64,000 nucleotides of DNA from Crocinitomicaceae bacterium (GCA_028689775.1 JAQVCM010000012.1:62001-126000), one strand, 5' to 3'; shown: positions 35,679 to 45,153, counted from the first letter of the stretch. Numbers and translations are program-made. Notes: generated by a model from the sequence alone, not told the origin.

Positions 35679-37268
35679 ATGCAAAAAAGAATCGTATCCA
35701 GAAAAGCGAGTGGTTTATTTTCAGACTTGTCGAATCAATTGACAAGCAGTCAGGAAATTTTTTCCGACTTAATCACTGCGCCATTTTCTTTGTCTGCTTT
35801 TGAAGATCAGATGCAACTGAAAGATCAACATTTTTCAGATTCAAAAAGATCGGTTTTGGCGGCGACTTTGCGACAACAATATTCAAGTTTTAAAAATACA
35901 GAATTGGTGTTGGAAAACATCTCTAAATTAGAGAATTCGAATGCTTATACCATCACGACAGGACACCAACTCAATGTATTTACGGGGCCAATTTATTTCA
36001 TATATAAGATTTTACACGTCATTCGTTTGGCAGAAATCCTGAAAGAGAAATACCCAAACAAAGAGTTTGTTCCCGTATTCTGGATGGCGTCTGAAGACCA
36101 CGATTTTAAGGAAATCAACCATACCAATTTGTTCAACAAAAAGATCAGTTGGAACGAGCCACAAGGCGGAGCAGTAGGAGATTATGATTTGAATAACTGG
36201 GATCTTTTAAAGGATGAGGTTTTTAATTTGTTCCAAAACCACTTGCATTCCGAAGTGTGGGAAACCTTGAAAGCATACAACGGAAAAAATTTATCAGAAG
36301 CAACAAAATCACTTGTTCACCATTTATTTGGAAATCAAGGTTTGGTGATTGTAGAGCCAAATTGTGTGGAATTGAAGCAAGAGTTTGCAGCAATCATGGC
36401 GCAAGAAGTCGAAACCAGTTTTGCTGAGAAAGCGGTTTTGAAAAGCAATCAAGTTTTGGAAGAACTGGGTTTTAAACCGCAAGTGTTCGCAAGACCGATT
36501 AATTTATTCTACCTTCAAAAAGGAAGTAGAGAACGTTTGATTCTCGAGAAGGATCTAATCAAAATTGCAAACTACGGAACGTTTAGCAAAGCTGAAATTC
36601 TAGAACAAATCAAACAAAATCCAGAGCTTTTTTCGCCGAACGTGGTGTTGAGACCAGTTTATCAAGAATGCATTTTACCAAACTTAGCCTACGTTGGTGG
36701 TGGTGGAGAAATGGCATATTGGTTACAGTTCAAGGGAGTTTTTGATGCTTGTAACATTCCGTTTCCGCTCATTCAAGTCCGAAATTCTTTGCAGTTGATT
36801 GATGCCAATACACAGCGGAAAATGGACCTGTTGGAAATTGAATTGGAAGACGTTTTCCAAGATTTAGACGTTTTGAAAAAAGAATACGTACTGAAACATT
36901 CGCAAGAAGTATTAGATTTTACTGCATTGGAGAAAGCAACAGCCGATTTGACAAAACAAGTTTCAACTCAAATCTCACACGTAAATGTACACTTGAATCA
37001 ATTTGAAGAAGCTGAAATCAAACGTTTAAATAAACAGATACAAACAATTCAAAATAAATTGATTAAGCATCAGAAAAGAAAGTTTGAGGATGCGATGCGA
37101 CAAATGGAGGATGTGCACGAAAACTTATTCCCAAAGAACGGTGTTCAAGAACGGAATCAAAACTTTTTGAACTTTTGTGGGAACGGTGAAGTGTTTTCTT
37201 TCCTCAAAACGATAAAAACTGTCATAGATCCATTGGAAAATGAGTTGATCATCTTGAATTTAGACTAG
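35679..37268 (+). CDS. bshC: Bacillithiol biosynthesis cysteine-adding enzyme BshC
   Basis: 529 residues. Contains the family's hallmark TGHQLNVFTGPIYFIYKI and FVPVFWMASEDHDFKEINH, plus ERLILEKD, PNVVLRPVYQECILPNLAYVGGGGE (catalytic core) and a C-terminal coiled coil (QTIQNKLIKHQKRKFEDAMR). BshC is the last step of bacillithiol synthesis, adding Cys to GlcN-malate; bacillithiol replaces glutathione in Firmicutes and many Bacteroidota. BshA and BshB are not in the window. The start is the ATG at 35679; the TTG two codons earlier is rejected. Confidence 0.96.
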   Translation: MQKRIVSRKASGLFSDLSNQLTSSQEIFSDLITAPFSLSAFEDQMQLKDQHFSDSKRSVLAATLRQQYSSFKNTELVLENISKLENSNAYTITTGHQLNVFTGPIYFIYKILHVIRLAEILKEKYPNKEFVPVFWMASEDHDFKEINHTNLFNKKISWNEPQGGAVGDYDLNNWDLLKDEVFNLFQNHLHSEVWETLKAYNGKNLSEATKSLVHHLFGNQGLVIVEPNCVELKQEFAAIMAQEVETSFAEKAVLKSNQVLEELGFKPQVFARPINLFYLQKGSRERLILEKDLIKIANYGTFSKAEILEQIKQNPELFSPNVVLRPVYQECILPNLAYVGGGGEMAYWLQFKGVFDACNIPFPLIQVRNSLQLIDANTQRKMDLLEIELEDVFQDLDVLKKEYVLKHSQEVLDFTALEKATADLTKQVSTQISHVNVHLNQFEEAEIKRLNKQIQTIQNKLIKHQKRKFEDAMRQMEDVHENLFPKNGVQERNQNFLNFCGNGEVFSFLKTIKTVIDPLENELIILNLD

Positions 37269-37349
37269 TTTTGCAACGGATTCAAATTTTCAAGATTTTT
37301 AAAAATATAAATCCATTTTAAGCGTTCGTTAAACGACATTGATTTTTAT

Positions 37350-39983
37350 ATGAGAATTTTTCTTGCCTTTTTAATTTTATTTTCTTCTGCTTCGCTTTTT
37401 GCTCAAAACAGTTTTGTGCACGGAACGTGTATCAGTAAAAACGGAAAAGGAATTGAAAACATTCGAATTCGAATTTCTTCCGATTCAATGCAAGTGTTTT
37501 TTACCGAATCCCAAGGAACTTTTAAAATTCAAATTCCATCTGAACAAGACCTAGAACTTACTTTTGACTACAACGATTTAAGAATTGTCAAAAAAGTAAA
37601 TGTCAAGCCAGATGAAAATAAGTTTCTAGGCGAAATCGTTTTTAATATTTTAATTGAAGAAAGCATCACGGTTCGTGCCAACGAAAAAGATGCCCTAACA
37701 CTTGCGCCACTTCAATTGGGCGGCGTCATTACGTCGGATGTTGGCAGAACATTGGCTTACACAACCGCAGCAAGTTCCAACAATGAATTGACTTCCAATT
37801 ACACCGTTCGCGGTGGTAATTACGATGAAAATTTAGTATATGTCAATGGTTTTCAAGTCAACAGACCTTTTTTAACCCGTTCCGGACAACAAGAAGGATT
37901 GAATTTTATCAATACCGCGTTGGTGAAAGAAATTCGTTTTAGCGCTGGAGGATTTGACTCAAATTATGGTGATAAATTGAGTTCCGTTCTCGACATCGAT
38001 TACCTAAAACCAGATTCTTTAAATGCTTCACTGATGGCGTCTTTGTTAGGCGTGGAGGCAAGTGTGATGCAAGAAGTAACGCCGAGATTGAATTATTTGT
38101 TTGGTGCAAGATACCGTGCCAATGGCTATTTGTTGAATTCTTTGCCAACAAAAGGGAATTATAATCCTGTTTTCTGGGACGTTCAATCTTTGATTAATTA
38201 CAACATTACCGAAAAGTTAGTTTGGAGTACTTTGGCACATTTTTCTTCCAACGATTACCGTTTTTCTCCACAAACAGCTGAAACCGATTTTGGAACGGTC
38301 AACGAAGCATATCGTTTGATGATTTATTTTGACGGACAAGAACAATCTCGTTTTCAGACTTTAACCGGAGGAACAGCACTCAAATGGGCAAAAAATAAGA
38401 AAACGCAATTGGATTTGTATGCCAGTGTTTTTAACACCGATGAACGAGAAAATTTCGACATTCAAGGACAATATTTCATCAACTTGTTGGAAACCAATCC
38501 GGGAAAAGAAAACTTTGGAGATTCCATCGGAACAACAGGAATTGGAACCTTTCTTAATCACGCCAGAAATGAATTGAAAGCAACGATTTACAATGTATAT
38601 CACAACGGATCTTACTCTTTTTCAGACATTGAAAAGTCTAAAACCAAAAACGATATTCTGTTAAAGCAACGCATCACGTGGGGTGCTAATTTTCAAGTAG
38701 ATCATTTTGTAGATAAACTAAGTGAATGGAAAATGGCTGATTCCGCGGGATTTAGTCTTCCGCAAATTCCTTCTTCGAATCAAATTCAATTGCAAGAAGT
38801 GATCAAAGGAAATCTAAAATTGAACACCCAACGCTACAGCGGTTATTTCCAATATAGCGTCGATAATAATACATACAAGGATAAATATCCGGTGACAGTT
38901 CGCAGAACATACGTGGACGAAAATGGAAAAAAATACCGCGGAGAATATACCGATACCTTGCCGAGATCAGTAAAGCGATTGGTTGCAAACATCGGTTTTA
39001 GAACAGGTTATACCGAAGTGAATGATGAGTTTTACATCACTCCACGTGCCTCCATCAACTTTCATCCAAGGTCTTTTTACTACAAAAACGGGCGCATTAT
39101 CCGTCGAAATACGATTCTGCGTTTGGCGACAGGGATGTATTATCAACCGCCATTTTATAGAGAATTGAGAACGTTCAGCGGAGCTTTAAACACCAATGTA
39201 AAATCTCAAAAATCAGTTCATTTAGTAGCTGGAGGAGAATTTAATTTCGACATGTGGGAACGCGATGTGCCTTTTAAATTCACTGCAGAAGCGTATTATA
39301 AGTATTTATGGGACGTGAATCCGTATGAGGTTGACAACGTTCGAACGCGCTATTATGCAAACAACGATGCGGTGGCGTATGCGTATGGAGTTGATTTGAA
39401 CATTCACGGTGAATTTGTTCCAGGAGTTCAATCTTTCTTCAAAGTCGGATTTTTATCCACCAAAGAAGACATCAAAAATGATTTCTACAAAGAGTATTTC
39501 AATGCGGCTGGCGAGAAAATCATTTTCGGTTACACCAACGACGAAACACCGGTCGATAGTACGACTATTTTTCCAGGATACATTCCAAGACCAACGGATC
39601 AATTGATGAATTTTGCGATTCTTTTTCAGGACAACATGCCAGGATTTGAGAGCTTAAGTGCGCAGCTCGGATTGCTGTTCGGAACGCGTTTGCCGTATGG
39701 ACCGCCAGATTTTGATAGATACAAAGACACCTTGCGCCAAAAATCCTATTTCAGAGTCGATTTAGGAATTTCTTACGACTTTTTACACGACAAGAAAATC
39801 GCACAACCACACGGAAAACGCTGGCTTACAGATGCCATTCTATCGTTCGAAGTTTTCAACTTGTTGGGTATAAACAACGTCCTTTCCAAACAATGGATTC
39901 AAGACGTATCTGGAAAGTATTATGCCATTCCGAATTATTTGACACAAAGAAGGTTTAACCTCAAGCTTACCTTGAGAATCTAG
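37350..39983 (+). CDS. TonB-dependent receptor
   Basis: 877 residues. Signal peptide FLAFLILFSSASLFAQ, then a carboxypeptidase-regulatory-like N-terminal domain (HGTCISKNGKGIENIRIRIS) at ~20-95, a plug domain at ~115-220 (NYTVRGGNYDENLVYVNGFQ; FSAGGFDSNYGDKLSSVLDI), and a 22-strand-type barrel to a C-terminal strand ending RRFNLKLTLRI, with terminal Ile rather than Phe. No SusD partner is adjacent, so it is not a SusCD pair; the substrate (siderophore, vitamin or other) is unknown. Stands alone after bshC. Confidence 0.92.
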   Translation: MRIFLAFLILFSSASLFAQNSFVHGTCISKNGKGIENIRIRISSDSMQVFFTESQGTFKIQIPSEQDLELTFDYNDLRIVKKVNVKPDENKFLGEIVFNILIEESITVRANEKDALTLAPLQLGGVITSDVGRTLAYTTAASSNNELTSNYTVRGGNYDENLVYVNGFQVNRPFLTRSGQQEGLNFINTALVKEIRFSAGGFDSNYGDKLSSVLDIDYLKPDSLNASLMASLLGVEASVMQEVTPRLNYLFGARYRANGYLLNSLPTKGNYNPVFWDVQSLINYNITEKLVWSTLAHFSSNDYRFSPQTAETDFGTVNEAYRLMIYFDGQEQSRFQTLTGGTALKWAKNKKTQLDLYASVFNTDERENFDIQGQYFINLLETNPGKENFGDSIGTTGIGTFLNHARNELKATIYNVYHNGSYSFSDIEKSKTKNDILLKQRITWGANFQVDHFVDKLSEWKMADSAGFSLPQIPSSNQIQLQEVIKGNLKLNTQRYSGYFQYSVDNNTYKDKYPVTVRRTYVDENGKKYRGEYTDTLPRSVKRLVANIGFRTGYTEVNDEFYITPRASINFHPRSFYYKNGRIIRRNTILRLATGMYYQPPFYRELRTFSGALNTNVKSQKSVHLVAGGEFNFDMWERDVPFKFTAEAYYKYLWDVNPYEVDNVRTRYYANNDAVAYAYGVDLNIHGEFVPGVQSFFKVGFLSTKEDIKNDFYKEYFNAAGEKIIFGYTNDETPVDSTTIFPGYIPRPTDQLMNFAILFQDNMPGFESLSAQLGLLFGTRLPYGPPDFDRYKDTLRQKSYFRVDLGISYDFLHDKKIAQPHGKRWLTDAILSFEVFNLLGINNVLSKQWIQDVSGKYYAIPNYLTQRRFNLKLTLRI

Positions 39984-40168
39984 TTTTCAGATATTTAGTT
40001 TACGTTTTTGGCTGCCTTTTCGGTCTACAGTTCCAATTTTTCTCCTGCAATTGCACGCATCACAAGCCTTTGAAAGAGCTTCTAAAGTCGCTTTTCAAAA
40101 GCAGTTCCTGCGGCATTTCAGTTCGACAAATTTCCACTTTCGCCCGGGCAGAAATTGCTTGCGGCACC

Positions 40169-40579
40169 TTAAACCTCTAAATTACTTTTCAATTCCGAAT
40201 CCACATAAATACTCCCTGATAATACTTTGTGAACAGGACATTTGGTTGCAATCAATAAGATTCGTTTCCGTTGTTCATCATCCAAATCTCCAATCAATTC
40301 AATTTTTCGATTAATCTGCGTCCTTCCGTTCACCGTATCAGGAATAATCTCCACATCCACATTAATCTCCTTCAAATCCCATTCTTTGCGATCGACATAC
40401 ATGCGAACAGTCGCAGAAGTGCAAGCAGCCAAAGCAGATATCAAGATTTCCATCGGATTCAATCCCAGGTTTTTGCCGCCAACAGCAACTGGTTCATCCG
40501 CAATCAATTTATTTCCGCTAGGAGATTCTATTTCAACTTTATAAAGCTCGGTTCCCATGTGGGATTTGATTTTGTCCAT
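40169..40579 (-). CDS. OsmC-family peroxiredoxin-like protein
   Basis: 136 residues, cytosolic. OsmC/Ohr fold with the two conserved cysteines in SALAACTSATVRMYVDRKEW and LLIATKCPVHKVLSG. Family members reduce organic hydroperoxides through these cysteines. YhfA/OsmC-type by length and by the GLNPMEILISALAACTS pattern. No MarR-type OhrR regulator is nearby. Divergent from the HigBA operon, with a degenerate palindromic repeat between them. Confidence 0.93.
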   Translation of the reverse strand: MDKIKSHMGTELYKVEIESPSGNKLIADEPVAVGGKNLGLNPMEILISALAACTSATVRMYVDRKEWDLKEINVDVEIIPDTVNGRTQINRKIELIGDLDDEQRKRILLIATKCPVHKVLSGSIYVDSELKSNLEV

Positions 40580-40671
40580 GATTTTATTTTATTTGAACTG
40601 TGTCGCATTTTTGTTGGATTAAATTTACTAAAAAAGAAGCACGTTTGACGGATAAAATGATTTTTTATTGT

Positions 40672-40702
40672 TGTAGAGAAGCAATGTACTGCGTATCTTA
40701 CA
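40672..40702. repeat. Degenerate copy of the dispersed palindromic repeat
   Basis: TGTAGAGAAGCAATGTACTG CGTATCTTACA pattern: an imperfect palindrome whose left arm aligns with TGTAGAGGCGCAATG of the 11415 copy. T-rich and A-rich flanks are also kept. Confidence 0.6.
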
Positions 40703-40749
40703 TTAAAAAATTAAATGTTCCCAAATAGGGAGCACTTGGAATAGTATAT

Positions 40750-40757
40750 TATCTTTG
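40750..40757 (+). promoter_or_regulatory. -7 box TATCTTTG of the HigBA operon
   Basis: Exact TAnnTTTG match, 8 bp before the higB ATG. An inverted repeat TCCC-AAATA-GGGA lies about 40 bp upstream (around 40699-40711) and could be an operator for HigA. Confidence 0.5.
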
Positions 40758-40765
40758 TAATCAGT

Positions 40766-41068
40766 ATGAATAACATCATCGTATTAAAAACACTCAGAGA
40801 GCATTGGGAAAAGTCAGGACGTGAAGATTCTGAGCAGGCACTGAAGTCTTGGTATAACGAAGTTAAACAAGCAGAATGGCAAAATCCGAATGAGTTGAAA
40901 AATCAATTTCGGAATGCAAGTATTGTTCGTAATAATAGAGCTGTGTTTCATATTTGTGGTAATAAGTATAGATTAGTTGTTAAAATTAATTACGAATCGC
41001 AGTGGATGTTCGTCCGATTTATCGGAACACATCAGGAATATGACAAAATGGATGTTACAACTATTTAA
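40766..41068 (+). CDS. higB: HigB-type toxin (mRNA interferase)
   Basis: 100 residues of the HigB_toxin family (PF09907): TLREHWEKSGREDSEQALKS, WYNEVKQAEWQNPNELKNQF and FHICGNKYRLVVKINYESQW, ending VRFIGTHQEYDKMD. The family cleaves mRNA in a ribosome-dependent way. The HigA-type antitoxin gene begins 12 bp downstream, the toxin-first order typical of higBA. All family motifs look intact. It directly precedes a DUF4197 remnant, so the module may have inserted there. Confidence 0.93.
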   Translation: MNNIIVLKTLREHWEKSGREDSEQALKSWYNEVKQAEWQNPNELKNQFRNASIVRNNRAVFHICGNKYRLVVKINYESQWMFVRFIGTHQEYDKMDVTTI

Positions 41069-41080
41069 AATAAAGAGATC

Positions 41081-41431
41081 ATGAAAATAAAACTCATAAA
41101 AACAGAAGACGATTACCAAAAAGCATTGACTAAAATGGAAACACTTTTTGATGTCACTCCAGATTCGAAAGATTTTGATGAAGCGGAGCTTTTGATTACT
41201 TTGATTTCACTTTATGAAGCGGAACATTATAAGATTGAAGCGCCAGATCCTATTGAAGCCATTAAATTTAGAATGGAACAAATGGAAATGAAACGAATTG
41301 ACATGGTGAAATTTTTTGGTTCAAGAGGAAAAGTTTCAGAAGTTCTAAACAGACAAAGAAACCTGACCTTGACGATGATTAAAAAACTGCACAAAGATTT
41401 TGGAATTCCTGCTGAATCTTTGATTGCTTAG
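41081..41431 (+). CDS. higA: HigA-type antitoxin
   Basis: 116 residues. The N-terminal ~60 residues are acidic (SKDFDEAELLITLISLYEAE), the expected toxin-neutralising part; residues ~65-115 form an Xre-like HTH (IKFRMEQMEMKRIDMVKFFG, then GKVSEVLNRQRNLTLTMIKK). This is the COG5499-type HigA, which binds HigB and represses its own operon. Starts 12 bp after higB. Complete. Confidence 0.93.
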   Translation: MKIKLIKTEDDYQKALTKMETLFDVTPDSKDFDEAELLITLISLYEAEHYKIEAPDPIEAIKFRMEQMEMKRIDMVKFFGSRGKVSEVLNRQRNLTLTMIKKLHKDFGIPAESLIA

Positions 41432-41527
41432 CATCGGTAAAATTGCAAATCTTGCTCTATTTTAAAACCTAGCACGATTTTGGATATTCCCAATCCAGAA
41501 TTCTAAAGACAAGCAACGTTTGATCCT

Positions 41528-41785
41528 TTGAAAGTGAAGTTTGAACCGATTATTAAAGTGGCAATCGAACAAGTAAAAGTTACTGCGTATTGGAATTCTT
41601 TAGTTACTTCTTACAATCGAATTCCTGGTGTAACCAAGCAGAATCCAGATATCGTAGATTATGTAAATTCAAAAGCGGTGAATGGTTTGATGATTTTAAT
41701 CAGTCAACAAGAAGCGAAGATTAGACAAGATCCAGCAGCGCAAGTAACAGATTTGTTGAAGAAAGTATTTGGAGGAAAGGGGTAG
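41528..41785 (+). pseudogene. 3' remnant of a DUF4197 gene
   Basis: About 85 codons matching the C-terminal third of DUF4197 proteins: KFEPIIKVAIEQVKV, DIVDYVNSKAVNGLMIL, QQEAKIRQDPAAQVTDLLKKVFG. Complete family members are ~220-250 residues with a signal peptide, absent here. The frame has no ATG at its start (only TTG 41528) and an in-frame TAA at 41504-41506; the 96 bp between higA and this frame shows no recognisable N-terminal part. Looks like a gene truncated by loss or replacement of its 5' end, with higBA now in its place. Expression is unlikely. Confidence 0.75.
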
Positions 41786-41845
41786 AATCTCCTCTTTTTT
41801 GAAGCATTGATTTTCTCAGAAATGGAGTGATTAAGAACACATTTG

Positions 41846-41877
41846 AAGGGTAGAGGTTTTCGCTTTTACCCTTTTTT
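41846..41877 (+). terminator. Intrinsic terminator before recQ
   Basis: AAGGGTA (41846-41852) / TACCCTT (41867-41873) stem followed by TTTT, on the plus strand after the DUF4197 remnant. Would stop higBA transcripts before the convergent recQ. Confidence 0.6.
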
Positions 41878-41897
41878 GGTATTTTGAAAAACCTCGA

Positions 41898-43790
41898 TTA
41901 ACTGCTTGGTTTTTTATAAAAAGGAGCTTCAAACACTACCCGTTCTTCTTCCAGCAACCACTGAATCGCTCTTAGAAGCTGGGTTTCTTGAATGTATTTC
42001 AAACTGAATTGAATTTCATCCAGCATTTTTGGTTCAGTGAGCAGGTTTTCTATTTGATGATTGACTTCATCCAAACTGTAATTTTCCTTTTTTAAAGACA
42101 GACAATAGTCGCATTTGCCACAGGGCTCAGATTCTTGACCAAAATAATGAATCAAGTATTGAGACCTGCAAACTGGCATCGTCAATAAGTTTTTCATTTC
42201 GTGCCAGCGATCTAAACTGGTTTTTTTGCGGGTGTGATAGATTTCTACATTCAGCGAAAAATTGGTGTCAGCAATACGTTCACGCAGGAAAGTCACCAAG
42301 GGTAAATCGGTTTTCCAACTGATGTCTAAAATTCCATTCTGTTCTAAGAATTTCAATTGATTGTCCAATTCCTTGGAGTTTATTTTCAGTCTTTTACAAA
42401 ATTCCACTTCATTAATTTGAAAATATTGATCAAAAATTCCGGAATAACTCCGCGATAAAAGTGTAATCAAATTAGAAACTTTTTCGTGACTGATTTGGAA
42501 ACTGTATAAAACCGTATTTCCAACCGCAAATTTCACTTTCGTAGGATGGAAAACACTTTCAGTAAATTGTATATTTCCATTTGATTCCAGAATTTTAAGT
42601 GCTTGATACGTTTCGAGTATGTTTAATTTGAAATGATCTGTAAACGTCTTAATGTCAATCGGAAATGTTTCTCCTTCTCCAGAACCAACTGCCAATCTGA
42701 GGTAATTACAAAGTGCAGCGTACGTGTTTTTGATCAGTGGAATCGGAGGAAACTGCGCTTCAACCAGTTTGTCTGTTTCTGCAATGTCTCGAAGTTCGTA
42801 AAAAACAAAAGTACGCGACTCCATTCCGTCTCTTCCAGCTCTTCCAGCTTCTTGAAAATAAGCTTCTGGGTTGTTTGGAAATTCATAATGTGCAACAAAG
42901 CGCACGTTGGGTTTATCGATTCCCATTCCGAAAGCATTCGTAGCAACCATGACGTGTAAATCGTCGTTGATCCAAGCTTTCATCATTTCAGAACGACTTT
43001 TAGAATCCATTCCGCCGTGATAAATTCCAACTCGATTTCCTTGACTGATGAGAAAATTTGCTACTTCCTTGACACTTTTTCTTCGTTGACAATAGATGAT
43101 TCCAGAAAGTCCATCAAATCGCTTTACCAGTTTTACGATTGAATCTACTTTGTTTGAAACTGGATAAACTTCATAACTGATATTGGGTCTTTGGAAAGCG
43201 CCTTCAAATAATTTTGGTTCTTTCAGTTCGAGCTGTTTTAGAATATCTTCTTTCACCGATTGAGTCGCAGTTGCAGTTAACGCAATGATTGGAACTTTGG
43301 GGTGAATGGCTCTCAAGTTGCTGATTTTACGGTATGGAGGTCTGAAATCGTGGCCCCATTCTGAGATGCAATGCGCTTCGTCGACTACAATCAAGCCAAC
43401 ATTCATTTGTTTGAATCGTTCAATAAAAAGTGTCGTTTGAATCCGCTCTGGAGATGTGTATAAAAAATCCAAGCCACCAAAACGAGCATTGTCCAAGGTT
43501 ATGTCAATTTCCCGATAGGTCATCGCACTGGTAATTGCTCTTGCCCGAATTCCGCGTCGATTCAGTTGTTCTACTTGATCTTCCATCAAAGCAATCAAGG
43601 GAGAAATGACAATACAAATTCCTTCTCGTGCCATACCAGGAACTTGAAAGCAGATGGATTTTCCACCGCCAGTAGGCAATAAGGCCAAAGTGTCGTTTCC
43701 ATAGATGACAGCGTCTACAATGTCTTCTTGTAAAGGACGGAATTGATCAAAACCCCAATATTTTTTAAGAATATTTCTACTCTGCTCCAA
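41898..43790 (-). CDS. recQ: ATP-dependent DNA helicase RecQ
   Basis: 630 residues. Helicase motifs: Walker A LLPTGGGKSICFQ (~40), DEAHCISEWGHDFRP (DEAH plus aromatic-rich loop), TATATQSV, MGIDKPNVRFVAHYEFP, QEAGRAGRDG. The RQC zinc site is CRSQYLIHYF ... EPCGKCDYC near 530-555. A C-terminal HRDC domain is not evident, as in many Bacteroidota RecQ2-type proteins. The only plausible start is TTG (43790): an in-frame TGA lies 24 bp upstream with no ATG between, and later ATGs would remove the Walker region. Role: unwinding in recombination repair and fork restart. Confidence 0.95.
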   Translation of the reverse strand: MEQSRNILKKYWGFDQFRPLQEDIVDAVIYGNDTLALLPTGGGKSICFQVPGMAREGICIVISPLIALMEDQVEQLNRRGIRARAITSAMTYREIDITLDNARFGGLDFLYTSPERIQTTLFIERFKQMNVGLIVVDEAHCISEWGHDFRPPYRKISNLRAIHPKVPIIALTATATQSVKEDILKQLELKEPKLFEGAFQRPNISYEVYPVSNKVDSIVKLVKRFDGLSGIIYCQRRKSVKEVANFLISQGNRVGIYHGGMDSKSRSEMMKAWINDDLHVMVATNAFGMGIDKPNVRFVAHYEFPNNPEAYFQEAGRAGRDGMESRTFVFYELRDIAETDKLVEAQFPPIPLIKNTYAALCNYLRLAVGSGEGETFPIDIKTFTDHFKLNILETYQALKILESNGNIQFTESVFHPTKVKFAVGNTVLYSFQISHEKVSNLITLLSRSYSGIFDQYFQINEVEFCKRLKINSKELDNQLKFLEQNGILDISWKTDLPLVTFLRERIADTNFSLNVEIYHTRKKTSLDRWHEMKNLLTMPVCRSQYLIHYFGQESEPCGKCDYCLSLKKENYSLDEVNHQIENLLTEPKMLDEIQFSLKYIQETQLLRAIQWLLEEERVVFEAPFYKKPSS

Positions 43791-43857
43791 TTTTTTGTTT
43801 GATTTTAAAGGTCAGTCAAATTTAACAAAATATTCAGATGATTGATTTTTTGTGCTA

Positions 43858-43888
43858 TTGATTAAGCAGAATAAAAATGGTATCTTCG
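43858..43888 (+). promoter_or_regulatory. Candidate promoter of the aminotransferase gene
   Basis: TTG (43858-43860), 20-bp spacer, TATCTTCG (43881-43888), one base off TAnnTTTG, 19 bp before the ATG. Confidence 0.45.
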
Positions 43889-43907
43889 CAACTTAGAAAT
43901 TTACAAT

Positions 43908-44975
43908 ATGATTAAAACAACCAATATTAAAGTTACACCTGCACAAACATCCAAACTTAGTCAGGTGGATTGGGAAAAACTTCCATTTGGAAGGGTTTTT
44001 TCTGATCACATGCTTGTAATGGAATACACCGATGGTGAATGGCAAGAAGCCGAAATTAAAGAATTTGGAGATCTTCCAATGCATCCAGCTGAATCAGCTA
44101 TCCATTACGGACAGTCGATTTTTGAAGGATTAAAAGCTAATAAAACTGCAGAAGGCGATATTTTACTTTTCAGACCTGAAATGAATGCAAGACGTTTTGC
44201 TGAATCAAGCAAACGTATGTGCATGCCTGTAATTCCAGAAGAAATGTTTGTGGAATGCGTTCGTAAATTGGTGGAAATTGATAGCAACTGGATCAATTCT
44301 GAACCAGGATTCTCTTTATACATTAGACCTTTCATGTACGCGATTGATCCGTACGTTGGAATTAGACCATCTGATTCTTACCGATTTGTGATCTTTACGT
44401 GTCCAGTGGGCGCATATTATTCTGAGCCAGTCAATGTGAAAATCGAAGAGTTTTACACCCGTGCTGCAGCAGGTGGTGTAGGAAGGGCAAAAGTTGCAGG
44501 AAATTATGGTTCATCCATGTTTCCAGCGAAAATTGGACAAGAACTAGGTTTTCACCAGTTACTTTGGACAGATGCAAAAACACATACCTTCATCGAAGAG
44601 TCTGGAACAATGAATATCATGTTGATGATTGACGGCGTTTTGATCACACCCTCTGAAGAAAGCGATACGATTTTGAGAGGAATAACCAAGCGAAGTGTCA
44701 TTGAATTAGCTGAATCTTGGGGAATTCCTGTTGAAGAGCGAAAAGTGAGTATTGCTGAATTGATTACTGCTATCAAAGACGGAAGTTTGACGGAAGTATT
44801 TGGTGCTGGAACTGCTGCAACCATTGCCCCAATTGCAAAAATTGGTTACCGCGATGAGATTTTGGAAATGCCTCCAGTCGAAGGTAGAGAATTCTCAAAT
44901 AGAGTTGTTGAAACGATGAATAACATCAAATCAGGTAAAGAACCAGATGTATTTGGTTGGACCTTGAAAGTTTAA
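43908..44975 (+). CDS. ilvE: Branched-chain amino acid aminotransferase
   Basis: 355 residues, fold type IV PLP enzyme of the larger (mitochondrial-like/BCAT2) subgroup. The Schiff-base lysine is in GRAKVAGNYGSSMFP, and IHYGQSIFEGLKANKT, FTCPVGAYYSEPV, EESGTMNIMLMIDG and FGAGTAATIAPI are the usual conserved blocks. Catalyses reversible transamination between Leu/Ile/Val and 2-oxoglutarate in the cytosol. Monocistronic: own promoter and a clear terminator at 44997. Confidence 0.96.
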   Translation: MIKTTNIKVTPAQTSKLSQVDWEKLPFGRVFSDHMLVMEYTDGEWQEAEIKEFGDLPMHPAESAIHYGQSIFEGLKANKTAEGDILLFRPEMNARRFAESSKRMCMPVIPEEMFVECVRKLVEIDSNWINSEPGFSLYIRPFMYAIDPYVGIRPSDSYRFVIFTCPVGAYYSEPVNVKIEEFYTRAAAGGVGRAKVAGNYGSSMFPAKIGQELGFHQLLWTDAKTHTFIEESGTMNIMLMIDGVLITPSEESDTILRGITKRSVIELAESWGIPVEERKVSIAELITAIKDGSLTEVFGAGTAATIAPIAKIGYRDEILEMPPVEGREFSNRVVETMNNIKSGKEPDVFGWTLKV

Positions 44976-44996
44976 AACCATTCAATATAAAATACA

Positions 44997-45030
44997 AAAG
45001 CGGTTGTCTGATGAAGATAGCCGCTTTTTT
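44997..45030 (+). terminator. Intrinsic terminator of ilvE
   Basis: AAAGCGG ... CCGCTTTTTT: stem AGCGG/CCGCT, extended by TGTC/GATA with one G-U pair, then a T6 run, starting 22 bp after the stop. Confidence 0.85.
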
Positions 45031-45117
45031 GTGTGTAAAACCTTTTCTCATAGATTTTAAGGATAAACTAAGTCAAGTCGCTAGAATTAACCAATGCGAT
45101 TTACAAGCATTTATTAC

Positions 45118-45153
45118 AAAAAAAATGCACAGCATCTATATACGATGCTGTGC
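45118..45153 (-). terminator. Strong intrinsic terminator of the T9SS gene at 45177
   Basis: Perfect 10-bp stem GCACAGCATC (45127-45136) / GATGCTGTGC (45144-45153) with a 7-nt loop. On the minus strand it is followed by ATTTTTTTT. It sits 24 bp after the stop. Confidence 0.9.

Noticed and set aside
40051-40314. 87-codon plus-strand frame upstream of osmC's 3' end
   Set aside because: Half of it is antisense to osmC; remainder has no homology I recognise.
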